Assembly (NCBI GenBank): GCA_000155695.1
Contig: DS990592.1
Span: forward strand, 2,651,973 to 2,715,972
Source of the DNA: Verrucomicrobiia bacterium DG1235
Lineage (GTDB): Bacteria; Verrucomicrobiota; Verrucomicrobiia; Opitutales; Opitutaceae
Direction of reading: 5' to 3'
DNA length: 64,000 bases
Below are positions 8,169-17,719 of the stretch, in pieces; position 1 is the stretch's first letter, and every line of letters begins with the position of its first letter. The notes beneath the pieces are model-generated. The model saw nothing but the letters and a program-made list of their open reading frames with translations. It ran no database searches and was not told the DNA's origin. The translations under genes and the position numbers were made by a program.

Positions 8169-9632
8169 ATGAAAGTCCAAACTGTAAAAGCGACTGGAGC
8201 TGAGCAGCACTTTGAAATCAACGAGACCTTTTTCTCCACAACGGATCAAAAGGGACTGATCACGTCCGGAAACAAAGTCTTCTCCCGCACAAGCGGATAC
8301 GCCTTCAAAGAGCTCATCGGCTCAGCCCACAACCTGATACGCCATCCGGACATGCCGCGCTGCGTCTTCGCCATGCTCTGGGATCGCGCCCAGCAAAAGC
8401 TGCCTTTCGCCGGATACGTCAAAAACCAAGCAAAGAACGGAAACCACTATTGGGTCTTCGCCTTAATCGAGCCGCTCGGCGAAGAACTCCTCTCGATCCG
8501 CATCAAGCCAAGCTGCGGAATCCTCGCATCCGTCGATAGCCTTTATCAAACCCTCCTTGCAAAAGAAGAAGATGCGATCGGAAACGGGCAAAGTCCAAAA
8601 CAGGCGATAGCCCAATCGAAAAAAGCGCTCATAGCCGCCATCGAAGAACTCGGTTTCCCCACTTATGAAGCCTTCAGTCAACACTGCCTAAATCAGGAGA
8701 TCAAAAGCCGCGACCAACTGGTATCAAAGCGGGGGCTACCTCTCTTCCCCTCGACGATCGATGCAAAGGCTAGCGCCGCTTCCGCCGACACCTTCGAGAA
8801 AGTCCAGACGGCCTACGCCCACCTCGGAACGGTTTTCTCCGATTTGGATACCTTCCTCGTCATGGCTGACGAAATCAGAAAAGGACGAAACGCAGTACGA
8901 GTCATTGCAGACCATTTTCGCCTCAACGCCCTCAACGCCAATATCGCCGCCACCCCACTCGGCGCTCAAGGCGCTACCATCGAGACCATCACTCAATTCC
9001 TACACACTCACGCCGGCAACTTTTCGACAAATGCCGGCATCCTCGCGAAGCAGGCTAACCACACAACCCTCGCAGTCAGCGAAATCGTCGCTCGCCTCGC
9101 CTCCGCCCGAATTCAAATGGAAATGCTCATCAGCTTCACCGCGGAAATGGCGAGCAACGACGAAGTCGAAATCCAAAAACAGCTTCACAAAATGGCGTCG
9201 GACCTGCAGGCCGCCTTTTCCTCGAGCATCCAGCAAGCATCTCTCGCTGTTGATACCGTCCGAAAAACGCTGCCCGAACTGGGCCGGAAAACCGCTGAGC
9301 TGTTCAAGGCGATCGTCTCTTTCAACGTCGCCCAAATCACCGGCCTCATGGAATGCGCCCGCTTGGCCGACCCCCAACACCTCACCGGCATGTTCACCGA
9401 CCTGCGCCAGCGGATCGAATCCGCCAAAACGGAAATCTCGAAGTCAGACAAGATCGTGGCCGAACTCACCAAGCTCGCAGATGCGACCCCGCCGAAAATT
9501 TCAAAAGTCATGAGCTCGCTCGGCGACGACAGAAGCGAATCACCGGAAACAAGCTCTCAAGGCACGCCGCAAGCCATGACACTCAAGTCAACCGAGCCGA
9601 GTCATCGCCAAGCAAACGTTTTAGCGATCTGA
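8169..9632 (+). CDS. Soluble PAS-domain sensor with a degenerate chemoreceptor-like domain
   Basis: A 487-residue protein without signal peptide or membrane segment. Residues 15-120 are an Aer-type PAS domain (ETFFSTTDQKGLITSGNKVF, IRHPDMPRCVFAMLWDR, GYVKNQAKNGNHYWVFA), the kind that often binds FAD or heme to sense redox state or oxygen. A helical linker follows. Residues 205-460 are long helices with a hairpin-tip-like motif, RLNALNANIAATPLGAQGATIETI (252-275), which resembles but departs from the tip of methyl-accepting chemotaxis proteins. Residues 460-487 are Ser/Thr-rich and disordered. No cheA, cheW or flagellar gene is near. It may be a cytosolic redox receptor feeding a che system elsewhere, or a sensor that has lost that link. 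Confidence 0.78.
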   Translation: MKVQTVKATGAEQHFEINETFFSTTDQKGLITSGNKVFSRTSGYAFKELIGSAHNLIRHPDMPRCVFAMLWDRAQQKLPFAGYVKNQAKNGNHYWVFALIEPLGEELLSIRIKPSCGILASVDSLYQTLLAKEEDAIGNGQSPKQAIAQSKKALIAAIEELGFPTYEAFSQHCLNQEIKSRDQLVSKRGLPLFPSTIDAKASAASADTFEKVQTAYAHLGTVFSDLDTFLVMADEIRKGRNAVRVIADHFRLNALNANIAATPLGAQGATIETITQFLHTHAGNFSTNAGILAKQANHTTLAVSEIVARLASARIQMEMLISFTAEMASNDEVEIQKQLHKMASDLQAAFSSSIQQASLAVDTVRKTLPELGRKTAELFKAIVSFNVAQITGLMECARLADPQHLTGMFTDLRQRIESAKTEISKSDKIVAELTKLADATPPKISKVMSSLGDDRSESPETSSQGTPQAMTLKSTEPSHRQANVLAI

Positions 9633-9644
9633 ATCACCCAAGTT

Positions 9645-12386
9645 TTAGGCAACTCCAACCGGAGCCCAAGGATCCGGAACGTTCTCCTCCTCGACCGGTT
9701 TGTTTTCTCTGCGTTCCGGCTCTTTATAGCGAACGCCATAATCTCGCAACAGCATACGCGCTTCGCCTGAACCAGAATCCACCAACGCTTTCAGCCAGGA
9801 AATAACAAGATCCCGCTCCAATCCTGCCACCGGTTTCGCCAAATAAAGACGGGCAACTTTCATCTGCGAACGGTCATCCCCAAGCCGAGCCGCACGCGCC
9901 AACCAGCGGATCCCCGAGTCGCCATCCAAATCCTTTTCCTCCAAAAAAGTCCCCAATTCGTACTGCGCATCGACCCACTCCAAACGAGCCGCTTCCTCCA
10001 ACCAATCCAACCGACTAGACTCGCTCGCCTTCATTCCGAATCCTCGCTTGCAACACCGACTCAACAAATACGCCGCCTCTGCCGCATAACGCCGACGCCC
10101 TTCGAAACCGTTTTCATGATTCGCCGAGTACAAGGCCTTCAGCGACGATACTATTTTCTTCGCGTCTCGGCTACTCGCTCCATCCTTCAAACGCAGCCGA
10201 GCAATCCGAAGCACCGGCCCCATCGCTCCCTTACTTGCCAGTTTCGCGTAAATCTCAGCCGCCTGTCCTCGATCTGACCCCGACCATCCTTCCTCCGCCA
10301 GCAAATCAGCGCCAACCAGCTTCAACACGTAATCTTCAGGCAAAAAACTCTGCACCACGCTCAGTTCCTCGTATTCACCTGGCAAGTACATCGGTCCTGA
10401 GCCGACCGGTCCAGGTTGAGACTGATAGAGTTCCAGCCAATCCAGCGCCTTGCCCCGATTGCGAGGGTGCCCATTTCCCAAGAAATAGTTCAGAGCGGTC
10501 TCCTTCATCGCTGCCTTGTCGCCCATCTCCGCCGCACGCTCCAACCAATAGGCGACTTCCACCAGATCCTTGTCCACCAAAAGATCCTCTCTGTAAACTT
10601 GAGCCAGCTGGTAGCACGCGCTCAAGTTCCCTAGCTCTGCGGACTTTGAGACCCAGCGAAGCCCCTCCTCCGTACTCATCCTCACTCCGATACCTTTCAG
10701 GTAGCAATTTCCCAAATTCTGAGCCGCTTCCGCATCGCCCTCATCCGCAGCATCCAAATAAAGCTCAGCAGCCTTGTATTCATTTTTAGGAACAAGAATC
10801 CCGTAGAAGTGAAAGGCCGCCAAACGATTGTTCGCATTGCGAAAGCCTAACTTCGACGCGCGCAAAAATCCATCATACGCCTTCACCGGGTTTGGCTCCA
10901 TTCCAATCCCACTCAAATGACATTCCGCGATCGCATAGACTGCCTCCGGCAAACCCGCGTAAGCAGAAGAGCGGAGCCAAGCTAAGCCCGCCAAGGGATC
11001 CGAGGAAAGACCATCGCCTGTCATTTGCATCATCCCCACCATATACTGGGCTCGGGCAAAGCCCGCTTCAGCCGACTTCAGATACAATTCGGCAATCTTA
11101 GAAAAATCCAGTTCCGGAGCCATCAACCATCCAGAACTTTTTCGAATCGCTAGGCTGAACAATGCCCGAGCATCGCCCGCTTCCGCTTCAGCGATACACT
11201 TATCACGCGCCTCTTCGGGACTTGTAGGGGAAAAATCACTACGATTATCCAATGCCAACTGAGCAAGGAAAAGTCCATTCGCAGCCGCTTTCTCCAGCAA
11301 GTCCTTTAAGGAAACTCCTTCCACCTCTTCCGTCTCCTTTGCATGGAGCATCGCCGCCAAATTATACTGGGCCAACATCCAATTCTCACCAGCTGCAGAT
11401 CGAAACAATTCAGCCGCCTTCGCTTTATCTTCATCAACCCCTAGTCCACGATAGTACAACACGCCTAAGCGGACCTGCGCTTCCGCATGCCCCCTATCGG
11501 CCGCTAGCTTCAGCAATGTCGCGCCAAAAGCCGGATCATAGTCCTCGCTCTCCTCATCAAGCACTTCCCGAGCAAAATCCGTTTGAATGACGCTCACCAT
11601 TTCCGACACCGCCTTTCCCGCATATTCGCTCGACTCTACCAAATTTTGTCGATCTCCGGAATCTTCCGATCCACCTAGAAAACCCTCAAGCGAGCGGTTC
11701 ATTTCATCCACCGACTGCAGATCGTAGAGGTCAAAAAACTCCTTAGCTCGGCCCGCGTCCCGCTCCACCGCTTCGCCTTTTGCGTAAGCGATCGCCAATA
11801 TCATACTCGCGTCCTTGTCGCCCATCCGTGACGCCTCCAAAAAGAGCTCTACCGCCTTCGCCTTATCTTCCAGAACGCTCCAGCCATGGTGATAGAACAT
11901 ACCAATCAGATAGCTGGCACGCGACTTCGATCTACGATAAATTCCAAATTCCTCTGGTGGCACCTGAGCCGACGTCTCCGGAGCGATCACTCCCTCCAGC
12001 AATGCCAAAACTGCTTCGTAATCACGCGAGTCTTCTTCCTCTTCGAGCAACAACTCTGCCTGCGCCAACATGGCGATCGGATAACCCGACACCGCCGAGC
12101 GCTCCATCCAAAGCTTTCCCTGCGGCTGGCTTTCTCCCACACCAATTCCCTGAAAATAAAGCTGAGCCAACCAATACTGCGAACGCGCATGACCGCTAAC
12201 TGCCAATTTCTTCAGCTGCTGAGCCGCTTGCTTGCGCTCCCCTAAGTCCCCATTGCTCAAACGTTCCATTGCCTCGCCAAAAACGTAGCTCGAATCGTCC
12301 ACCTCATTCTGGGAATAGCTCAGCTCGGGCAAACCGATCAATAGGCAAACAAAGAAAAGAGACAGATCCGCTAAACGATTTTTCAT
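9645..12386 (-). CDS. Large exported Sel1-repeat (SLR/TPR-like) protein
   Basis: A 913-residue protein with signal peptide MKNRLADLSLFFVCLLIGLPELSYSQ. The rest is built of Sel1-type helix pairs of about 36 residues, for example AQYWLAQLYFQGIGV-like units, AEAQVRLGVLYYRGLGVDEDKAKA, AEAAQNLGNCYLKGIGV and AQYELGTFLEEKD. Well over ten repeats are visible. Such solenoids are protein-protein scaffolds; exported bacterial examples take part in envelope complexes, exopolysaccharide control or host interaction. The C-terminal tail is proline/glutamate-rich (EPERRENKPVEEENVPDPW). It converges with the PAS gene with 12 bases between stops, and lies downstream of dprA on the same strand. No enzymatic domain is seen. 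Confidence 0.88.
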   Translation of the reverse strand: MKNRLADLSLFFVCLLIGLPELSYSQNEVDDSSYVFGEAMERLSNGDLGERKQAAQQLKKLAVSGHARSQYWLAQLYFQGIGVGESQPQGKLWMERSAVSGYPIAMLAQAELLLEEEEDSRDYEAVLALLEGVIAPETSAQVPPEEFGIYRRSKSRASYLIGMFYHHGWSVLEDKAKAVELFLEASRMGDKDASMILAIAYAKGEAVERDAGRAKEFFDLYDLQSVDEMNRSLEGFLGGSEDSGDRQNLVESSEYAGKAVSEMVSVIQTDFAREVLDEESEDYDPAFGATLLKLAADRGHAEAQVRLGVLYYRGLGVDEDKAKAAELFRSAAGENWMLAQYNLAAMLHAKETEEVEGVSLKDLLEKAAANGLFLAQLALDNRSDFSPTSPEEARDKCIAEAEAGDARALFSLAIRKSSGWLMAPELDFSKIAELYLKSAEAGFARAQYMVGMMQMTGDGLSSDPLAGLAWLRSSAYAGLPEAVYAIAECHLSGIGMEPNPVKAYDGFLRASKLGFRNANNRLAAFHFYGILVPKNEYKAAELYLDAADEGDAEAAQNLGNCYLKGIGVRMSTEEGLRWVSKSAELGNLSACYQLAQVYREDLLVDKDLVEVAYWLERAAEMGDKAAMKETALNYFLGNGHPRNRGKALDWLELYQSQPGPVGSGPMYLPGEYEELSVVQSFLPEDYVLKLVGADLLAEEGWSGSDRGQAAEIYAKLASKGAMGPVLRIARLRLKDGASSRDAKKIVSSLKALYSANHENGFEGRRRYAAEAAYLLSRCCKRGFGMKASESSRLDWLEEAARLEWVDAQYELGTFLEEKDLDGDSGIRWLARAARLGDDRSQMKVARLYLAKPVAGLERDLVISWLKALVDSGSGEARMLLRDYGVRYKEPERRENKPVEEENVPDPWAPVGVA

Positions 12387-12442
12387 ACGAGCTGGTACTC
12401 AATAGCAGCCGCGTCCGCCCGCATCGTCAAGCTACCTCACGC

Positions 12443-13573
12443 TTATCGCAAGGCCCACTCGAACCGACCATCCAAACGCTTCGCTAGAAGCCCCTTCAAT
12501 TCCATCGTCATCGCTAAGACTGAAATTTCCGATATCCCTTTGCCCAATTTCGTGCCGAGCTCTTCCAAGCTCAAAGACTCTCCACCTCCAAGCGCCTTCG
12601 CGACCAAGCCCTCATCTCCCTCTAAAGCTGGAAGCCTCATCTCCGCTTCCAAGCTGGATTCGCCTAGATTCAACTCCGGAGCCAACCGCAAATGATCAAG
12701 CTCCTCGAGCAGGTCGTCCACGCTACGCAGCAAAACCGCTCCATCCCGGATCAATTGATGGCTTCCGCGACTCGCCTTCTGGTCGATCCGTCCTGGGATT
12801 GCGCATACAACGCGGCCCTGCTCGCCCGCGAAGCGTGCCGTGATCATCGACCCTCCCGCATCGTCCGACTCGACGACGATCACCGCGTGCGACATCCCGC
12901 TCACCACGCGATTCCGCATGGGAAAGGTCTGCCGATCCGCCCGCCGCCCAAAAGGAAACTCGGATACCACCGCCCCATTCACCTGAGCCTGGCGAAACAA
13001 GTCTACATTCTCCGGCGGATAAACGATATCGATACCGCAGCCAAACACGCAGACGGTCGAGCCGCCTTCCACTTCCAAAGCTCCCTTATGGGCAAAAGTA
13101 TCGATGCCTCTGGCCATGCCACTCGTTATGCAAAACCCCATTTTCGCCAAGTCCCGAGCGAAGCTCTGAGCCACCGACTGGCCGTAGAGCGTACAATGCC
13201 GCGTACCTACGATCGCCACCGAAGGCTTTCTAAAATCGTAATTGCCCAATCGATACAAACCAATTGGCGGATCCGATATTTCCTTTAAAAGCGGCGGATA
13301 CTCGGCGTCCTCGCAAGATACGAAATCCACTCCTCGCTGCTCCGCCTGTCCCATTTCGCGCTCCAGGTTAAAATGCCGCTCCCAATCGAGCAAGACGTCG
13401 ACCGCCTTCGAACTCAAACCCTTGATCGATCCCAGCTCAGCACGCGACGCCGCCAAGGCTCGACATGGGTCACCCGAAAACGCGGATAGGAGTCGATTGA
13501 GCGATACCGGCCCGATCGCCGGCAGCCCGTTCAAGACCCAAAAGGCCTGCTTGCGGGAGAGTTGGAGTTCCAT
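12443..13573 (-). CDS. dprA: DNA-processing protein DprA (natural transformation)
   Basis: The ATG at 13573 (MELQLSRKQAFWVLN) gives a normal 376-residue DprA; the frame runs further upstream but would overlap the lyase gene. An N-terminal helix-hairpin region (GLPAIGPVSLNRLL, IKGLSSKAVDVLL) precedes the Rossmann-like core. The core carries AIVGTRHCTLYG, SGMARGIDTFAHKGAL, FGCGIDIVYPPEN, FPMRNRVVSGMS and EQGRVVCAIPG. The C-terminal winged helix is also present (LSLEELGTKLGKGISEISVLAMTM-type pattern). DprA protects incoming single-stranded DNA and loads RecA during natural transformation. No other competence gene and no topA, a frequent neighbour, is in the window. Confidence 0.95.
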   Translation of the reverse strand: MELQLSRKQAFWVLNGLPAIGPVSLNRLLSAFSGDPCRALAASRAELGSIKGLSSKAVDVLLDWERHFNLEREMGQAEQRGVDFVSCEDAEYPPLLKEISDPPIGLYRLGNYDFRKPSVAIVGTRHCTLYGQSVAQSFARDLAKMGFCITSGMARGIDTFAHKGALEVEGGSTVCVFGCGIDIVYPPENVDLFRQAQVNGAVVSEFPFGRRADRQTFPMRNRVVSGMSHAVIVVESDDAGGSMITARFAGEQGRVVCAIPGRIDQKASRGSHQLIRDGAVLLRSVDDLLEELDHLRLAPELNLGESSLEAEMRLPALEGDEGLVAKALGGGESLSLEELGTKLGKGISEISVLAMTMELKGLLAKRLDGRFEWALR

Positions 13574-13634
13574 ACCTCTCCAAATTGGAGAGCGAATCGA
13601 AGAAAGTCCAACACCTCTGAACCCGTCTACCGAG

Positions 13635-14975
13635 TCACCAATTCGACTCGAAGGCGCCCAGATCCGGAGCCTTCCCCTCAAACGGAAAGCCAAGCTCCGC
13701 GCCCGCGTCAATCGCGTCACTATCCGGCTTCAAGCGTAGGAAATCCACGATCGGCAAGTCTCCGCTGGCCTGGCGAGGCTTGGTCAGAGCTTCCTCGTCT
13801 AGACTCATGAAATCTTCGGCGGAAATCGATACCGGCAAGGAAAAGTAATTAAACGCCACATCGCTTGCGTCGAAGTCCAGTTCCGCCACTTCGGCGTCGC
13901 CAGCGAAGCCAAGATTGTTTCTGAGAAAGTGCCCACGCCCGGGAATAATCGTCTTATTGTCCGCCGGATCCCGCCCTCGCAGATTGAAGTTCGTGGCATT
14001 CCGGTAAGCAGTGTTGTTCAACCAAGTAATTCCGCCGGGATGATGATTTGCGTAGAAGCCGTTCACCTTATTGCCCACCGCAACGCTCCCGACAACCACA
14101 TGCCGAGGCAGCGGATCAGGCATGTTCGCCACTGTTTTCCCCGCTTCGCCCGCCGCCTTGAAACCGTTGCCATCGCCCAACGGTTCAAACGCGCTCGAAA
14201 ACCCGTTATAGAAGGCCCAGCAATTTTCAATCCGAGCCGCCTCACTGGAATTTATAAAATTGAAGCCGTCATCGCTATTAAACCAGGCGCGACACCCGCG
14301 AAACACATTGTTCACGCTCCCCTTCGGCCCGTGGTAGCCAAAGCCGTCGACATTGCCCCCCATCTTGTTTTGCGACACGTCGTCATGATTCCGATACGCG
14401 TCACAATTAAGGACCAGATTATTGGAGCCATTGCCTATCCAAAGCCCGATCGCCTTTCCATCGTGCATGCTGAGCTGCTCGTAGATATTGTCGCTGCCCT
14501 GATTATCGAAACAGATCGACTGCGTGTGCGTCAAAATCGTCACTTGCACCCCGACCACTTCGATCCCCTTCAAGTGCAGCCAAGAACCATCAATACGAAA
14601 GGCCGTAATCCGACGCCCCTCAGGCTTCACGTCAGAAAAATCGAATACAGGCGACTCTCCCGGATACGCCCAATAGTTAATTCGTTTCCCGGGCGCCCCG
14701 CTTCGGTCCAGAAACGTGACACACGCATAAGGCCCGACCTGCTTCGAAATCTGCTCCTCGCGCATTTCGTAAATTCCGCCGCGGATGTAAACCGTGTCAC
14801 CGGGCGACACCAAATCCTGCGCTCGCTGGACCGTCGCTAAAGGCGCGTCGATTCCACCCGAGCGCGAATCATCCCCATTCGGGGCAACATAATAAGTAGC
14901 TCCCCAAGCGGAAGACACCGAAAACAACAACACAACCGATTCCACGACCAATCGGCCAAAGCGAGAAATCATCAT
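13635..14975 (-). CDS. Secreted right-handed parallel beta-helix protein, PL9-like pectate lyase candidate
   Basis: A 446-residue protein with signal peptide MMISRFGRLVVESVVLLFSVSSAWG followed by the lyase-type opening ATYYVAPNGDDSRSGG and APLATVQRAQDLVSPGDTVYIRGG. The centre has beta-helix rungs with NHDDVSQNKMGGNVDGFGY and CRAWFNSDDGFNFINS. The spacing of N, D and G resembles the calcium-binding and catalytic region of polysaccharide lyase family 9. The C-terminus ends AIDAGAELGFPFEG-type, as in many secreted polysaccharide enzymes. Likely role: beta-elimination of an acidic polysaccharide outside the cell. The substrate (pectate or another uronate polymer) cannot be fixed from sequence. 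No sulfatase, transporter or sugar-use operon sits beside it. Confidence 0.8.
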   Translation of the reverse strand: MMISRFGRLVVESVVLLFSVSSAWGATYYVAPNGDDSRSGGIDAPLATVQRAQDLVSPGDTVYIRGGIYEMREEQISKQVGPYACVTFLDRSGAPGKRINYWAYPGESPVFDFSDVKPEGRRITAFRIDGSWLHLKGIEVVGVQVTILTHTQSICFDNQGSDNIYEQLSMHDGKAIGLWIGNGSNNLVLNCDAYRNHDDVSQNKMGGNVDGFGYHGPKGSVNNVFRGCRAWFNSDDGFNFINSSEAARIENCWAFYNGFSSAFEPLGDGNGFKAAGEAGKTVANMPDPLPRHVVVGSVAVGNKVNGFYANHHPGGITWLNNTAYRNATNFNLRGRDPADNKTIIPGRGHFLRNNLGFAGDAEVAELDFDASDVAFNYFSLPVSISAEDFMSLDEEALTKPRQASGDLPIVDFLRLKPDSDAIDAGAELGFPFEGKAPDLGAFESNW

Positions 14976-15033
14976 ACCTTAGCAATGCTTATCTGACCGC
15001 CCCTGACGACCAGAGAAGCATATGACAGTCCGA

Positions 15034-16575
15034 CTACGTCCGAAGCGCTGGCGCCAGATAATCCAACAAGTCCGTCGTTCGCGCTGCCGTCTGTCCCTTC
15101 GCCATCGCTAGCAAATCCGCCGCCTTGCCATGCCAGTAAACAGCTCGACATGCGGCCAACAACGGTTCGCCACCTTGAGCCAAAAGCCCCGCGATTAATC
15201 CTGCCAACAAGTCACCGCTCCCGCCTCGAGACAAAACCGCATTCCCAGTAGCGTTTACGAAAACCGTCTCTCCATCGGTCACCCTAGTCGCCGAACCCTT
15301 TTTAACAAGACACAGCTCATTCGCTTTAGCGTACTCGAGCACAGCTGTATCCGAACAATCGCTACAACCGGTCAACCGCTTGAACTCCCCATCGTGAGGA
15401 GTAAGCGCCAGATCACGATTACCCGCATCACTAAACGCTGCCACGATTTCCGGCCGCAAGGCATCCGCGTCCAAGACGGCCGGCTTGTCCCATTGCTTCC
15501 CTATCTCGCAAAGCAATGCATGCGTTTCCTTCTCCGTCCCCATTCCCGGTCCTAGCAACAAACAGGAAGCTTTCGCCAGCATCGGTTTGATTTGCCAAAG
15601 CCCTTCCAGGGCAAGCCCGCCTTCCGGAGTCTCAGGCCAGCTCCGCCACATCGCTTCCGACAAATTGCATGCGAGCTGCGACGCTACGGATTCAGGAGCA
15701 TAGACTGTCACGAGCCCCACTCCGCTTTGTAACGCGGACCTCACACACATCGCCAAGGCTCCCGGCATTCCTCTCGAACCAGCCAATATCGCGAGGTGCC
15801 CGAAATCTCTCTTCTCACTGTCAGCAGGTCGAATTGCCCGCAATGGATTCAGTATCTCATCTATCAATACTCTCTCGGGCACGACTAAATCGTCATCAAA
15901 AAATCCAATATCAAGATAGCGAGCCAATCCCGCAGAAGCCGCCCCCAGCAAGGGCCGCTTAAATATCCCAGTAGCAAAAGTAAAATCCGCCCAGAATGGT
16001 TCCGCATCGGATTCGTCCCCCACTCCCGAAGGCAAATCGACAGCGACTCGAAGCCGAATCGATGAGCACGCATTCACAGCATCGATGATACCTCGCGCCA
16101 CGTCTCTCAACGGCGGGCGAAATTGCATGCCCAGCAAGCCATCGATACAGATATCAAAGCCACCTTTCTCGACGAGAGTTGTCGCGTCTAAGGAAGGCCA
16201 AATCCCAACACTCAGCTCTAGCTGACTCTCCAGTAGTTTGAAAGCGCGCCGGGTATTCGGCCTCAAATCATCAAGCGGAGCAGGGAGTATCAATCCGACT
16301 TGTTTAATGTACCCCTCCCTCCGAACGAGCTCCCCGATCGCAAGCAAAGCATCACCGCCATTGTGGCCCTTTCCAATCAAGCCGAGAACCGAAAGCTCCT
16401 TTTGCGGAAAACAGGTCATAGCGTAGGCCCGCCGAATCTCATTACCGACCCTCTTTCCCGCCGCTTGCATTGCCATCCAGGAGTCATTCTCGGATCCAAG
16501 CAACTTCGACTCCCACTCTACAGATTGGGAACAACTCAAAATCGGGTGCGAAGCTGGATAATCTTCTGAACGCAT
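15034..16575 (-). CDS. nnr: Bifunctional NAD(P)H-hydrate epimerase / ADP-dependent NAD(P)H-hydrate dehydratase
   Basis: About 513 residues from ATG 16575 (MRSEDYPASH); ATG 16590 is equally in frame. The N-terminal YjeF_N epimerase half has MAMQAAG, GKGHNGGDALL and VDLPSGVG. The C-terminal ribokinase-like dehydratase half has AGSRGMPGALAM, LLLGPGMGTE, VLDADAL, LTPHDGEFKRL and the catalytic SRGGSGDLLAGLIAG. Together they repair damaged NADHX and NADPHX, the first by epimerising and the second by ADP-driven dehydration. In many bacteria this gene follows pdxJ-acpS. Here it has the same strand and order but is separated from acpS by two opposite-strand genes. Confidence 0.93.
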   Translation of the reverse strand: MRSEDYPASHPILSCSQSVEWESKLLGSENDSWMAMQAAGKRVGNEIRRAYAMTCFPQKELSVLGLIGKGHNGGDALLAIGELVRREGYIKQVGLILPAPLDDLRPNTRRAFKLLESQLELSVGIWPSLDATTLVEKGGFDICIDGLLGMQFRPPLRDVARGIIDAVNACSSIRLRVAVDLPSGVGDESDAEPFWADFTFATGIFKRPLLGAASAGLARYLDIGFFDDDLVVPERVLIDEILNPLRAIRPADSEKRDFGHLAILAGSRGMPGALAMCVRSALQSGVGLVTVYAPESVASQLACNLSEAMWRSWPETPEGGLALEGLWQIKPMLAKASCLLLGPGMGTEKETHALLCEIGKQWDKPAVLDADALRPEIVAAFSDAGNRDLALTPHDGEFKRLTGCSDCSDTAVLEYAKANELCLVKKGSATRVTDGETVFVNATGNAVLSRGGSGDLLAGLIAGLLAQGGEPLLAACRAVYWHGKAADLLAMAKGQTAARTTDLLDYLAPALRT

Positions 16576-16788
16576 AACGGCCAAAACCATGACGCGCGGC
16601 CGGCGCGCAAACAAACACAATACACTGCTGGAAAAACGAGGACCGAGCCAACACTCCCCCAAAACGGATTTAAAAAAATCAAATTCCTAACGCGAAACGC
16701 TTCAGCAAACGCTTTGAGAACGCTCAATCCCTATTATACGGAAAATCCAACTTCAGAGAGCACACGTGCTTTCTATTAATCAACTCGA

Positions 16789-17673
16789 ATGAAAAGCCTC
16801 CCAAAATTCTCCCGTGCATGCGTCCCAATCGTAGCTCTCTTCCCTATTTATATCTACTGCCTCAATGGCCAAGCAGTAGAAGTTCCGGATCCTGCCTACG
16901 CCTATTCGGCCAACGTTGGCTGGATCGCCCTACAGCCGACACCGAGCTCTCGCATCCTTGCTGAAGACACCCATCTGGCAGGATACCTTTATGGAGCGAA
17001 TATCGGTTGGATAAATCTCGGCGAAACGCCAACCGACGGCGAAAGCTATTCAAACGCGGCGGAATCAGACTTCGGCATCAACCGCGATCCAATCGGAAAC
17101 CTATCTGGCTACGCCTATAGCGGAAACATCGGTTGGGTAAACTTCGAATGGGCGGCACTAAACGATCCCAATCGTCCTCGTATAGATCCCGACACGCACG
17201 AGCTGCTCGGATATGCCTACTCAGGTAATATCGGCTGGATCCAGCTCGGCACCGCCTTTCCTGCAAGGTTTCACAAAGGCGACACCGATGGAGACTCCAC
17301 TCCTGACGATTGGGAACGGGAGCACTTTGGAGAACTTGGAATCATCGGCGTGGGATCAGACTTCGACAAAGACGGTCAGTCAGACGCCGCAGAAGCGATA
17401 TCCGGCAGCGATCCACGCGACGCTTCCAGCTACTTTCGAATCGTCGAATACACTTTCACCAAGTCTTTCCTGTCCGTCACGATCGAGTTCACCACGCATC
17501 CAAATCGCCAATACAGGATCGAACGCTCGGACTTCAGCAGTGAAATCTGGACCGACGCCGGTTTAGGAACGTTCACACCCGACCAAGGCGAAACGACCAC
17601 ACGTACCATTCCTCTCTCAACTGAAACCGCAGAATTTCTACGCGTAGTGGTGTCGGATCCCAACACCCTTTAG
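16789..17673 (+). CDS. Exported protein with four GYAYSGNIGWI repeats and calcium-type loops
   Basis: A 294-residue protein with an N-terminal hydrophobic export signal (VPIVALFPIYIYCL). Four copies of an 11-residue motif of the form GYAYSGNIGWI lie at about 36-46, 65-75, 107-117 and 141-151, separated by 18-32 residues. Two Asp-rich loops follow, GDTDGDSTPDDWE (164-176) and SDFDKDGQSDAAE (190-202), of the thrombospondin type-3/dockerin-like calcium-binding kind. The last 80 residues are beta-rich (TIEFTTHPNRQYRIERS), as in domains next to autosorting tails in this phylum. It is followed 46 bases later by another exported repeat protein, so the two may be one unit. No known function. Confidence 0.68.
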   Translation: MKSLPKFSRACVPIVALFPIYIYCLNGQAVEVPDPAYAYSANVGWIALQPTPSSRILAEDTHLAGYLYGANIGWINLGETPTDGESYSNAAESDFGINRDPIGNLSGYAYSGNIGWVNFEWAALNDPNRPRIDPDTHELLGYAYSGNIGWIQLGTAFPARFHKGDTDGDSTPDDWEREHFGELGIIGVGSDFDKDGQSDAAEAISGSDPRDASSYFRIVEYTFTKSFLSVTIEFTTHPNRQYRIERSDFSSEIWTDAGLGTFTPDQGETTTRTIPLSTETAEFLRVVVSDPNTL

Positions 17674-17719
17674 ACGGGAATCATTACCTATCGATATACG
17701 AACGCGAAGCATCCAACCA

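Noticed and set aside
13929-14840. 303-codon open frame opposite the beta-helix lyase
   Set aside because: Arg/Ile/Pro-rich shadow; the lyase strand has a signal peptide and family motifs.
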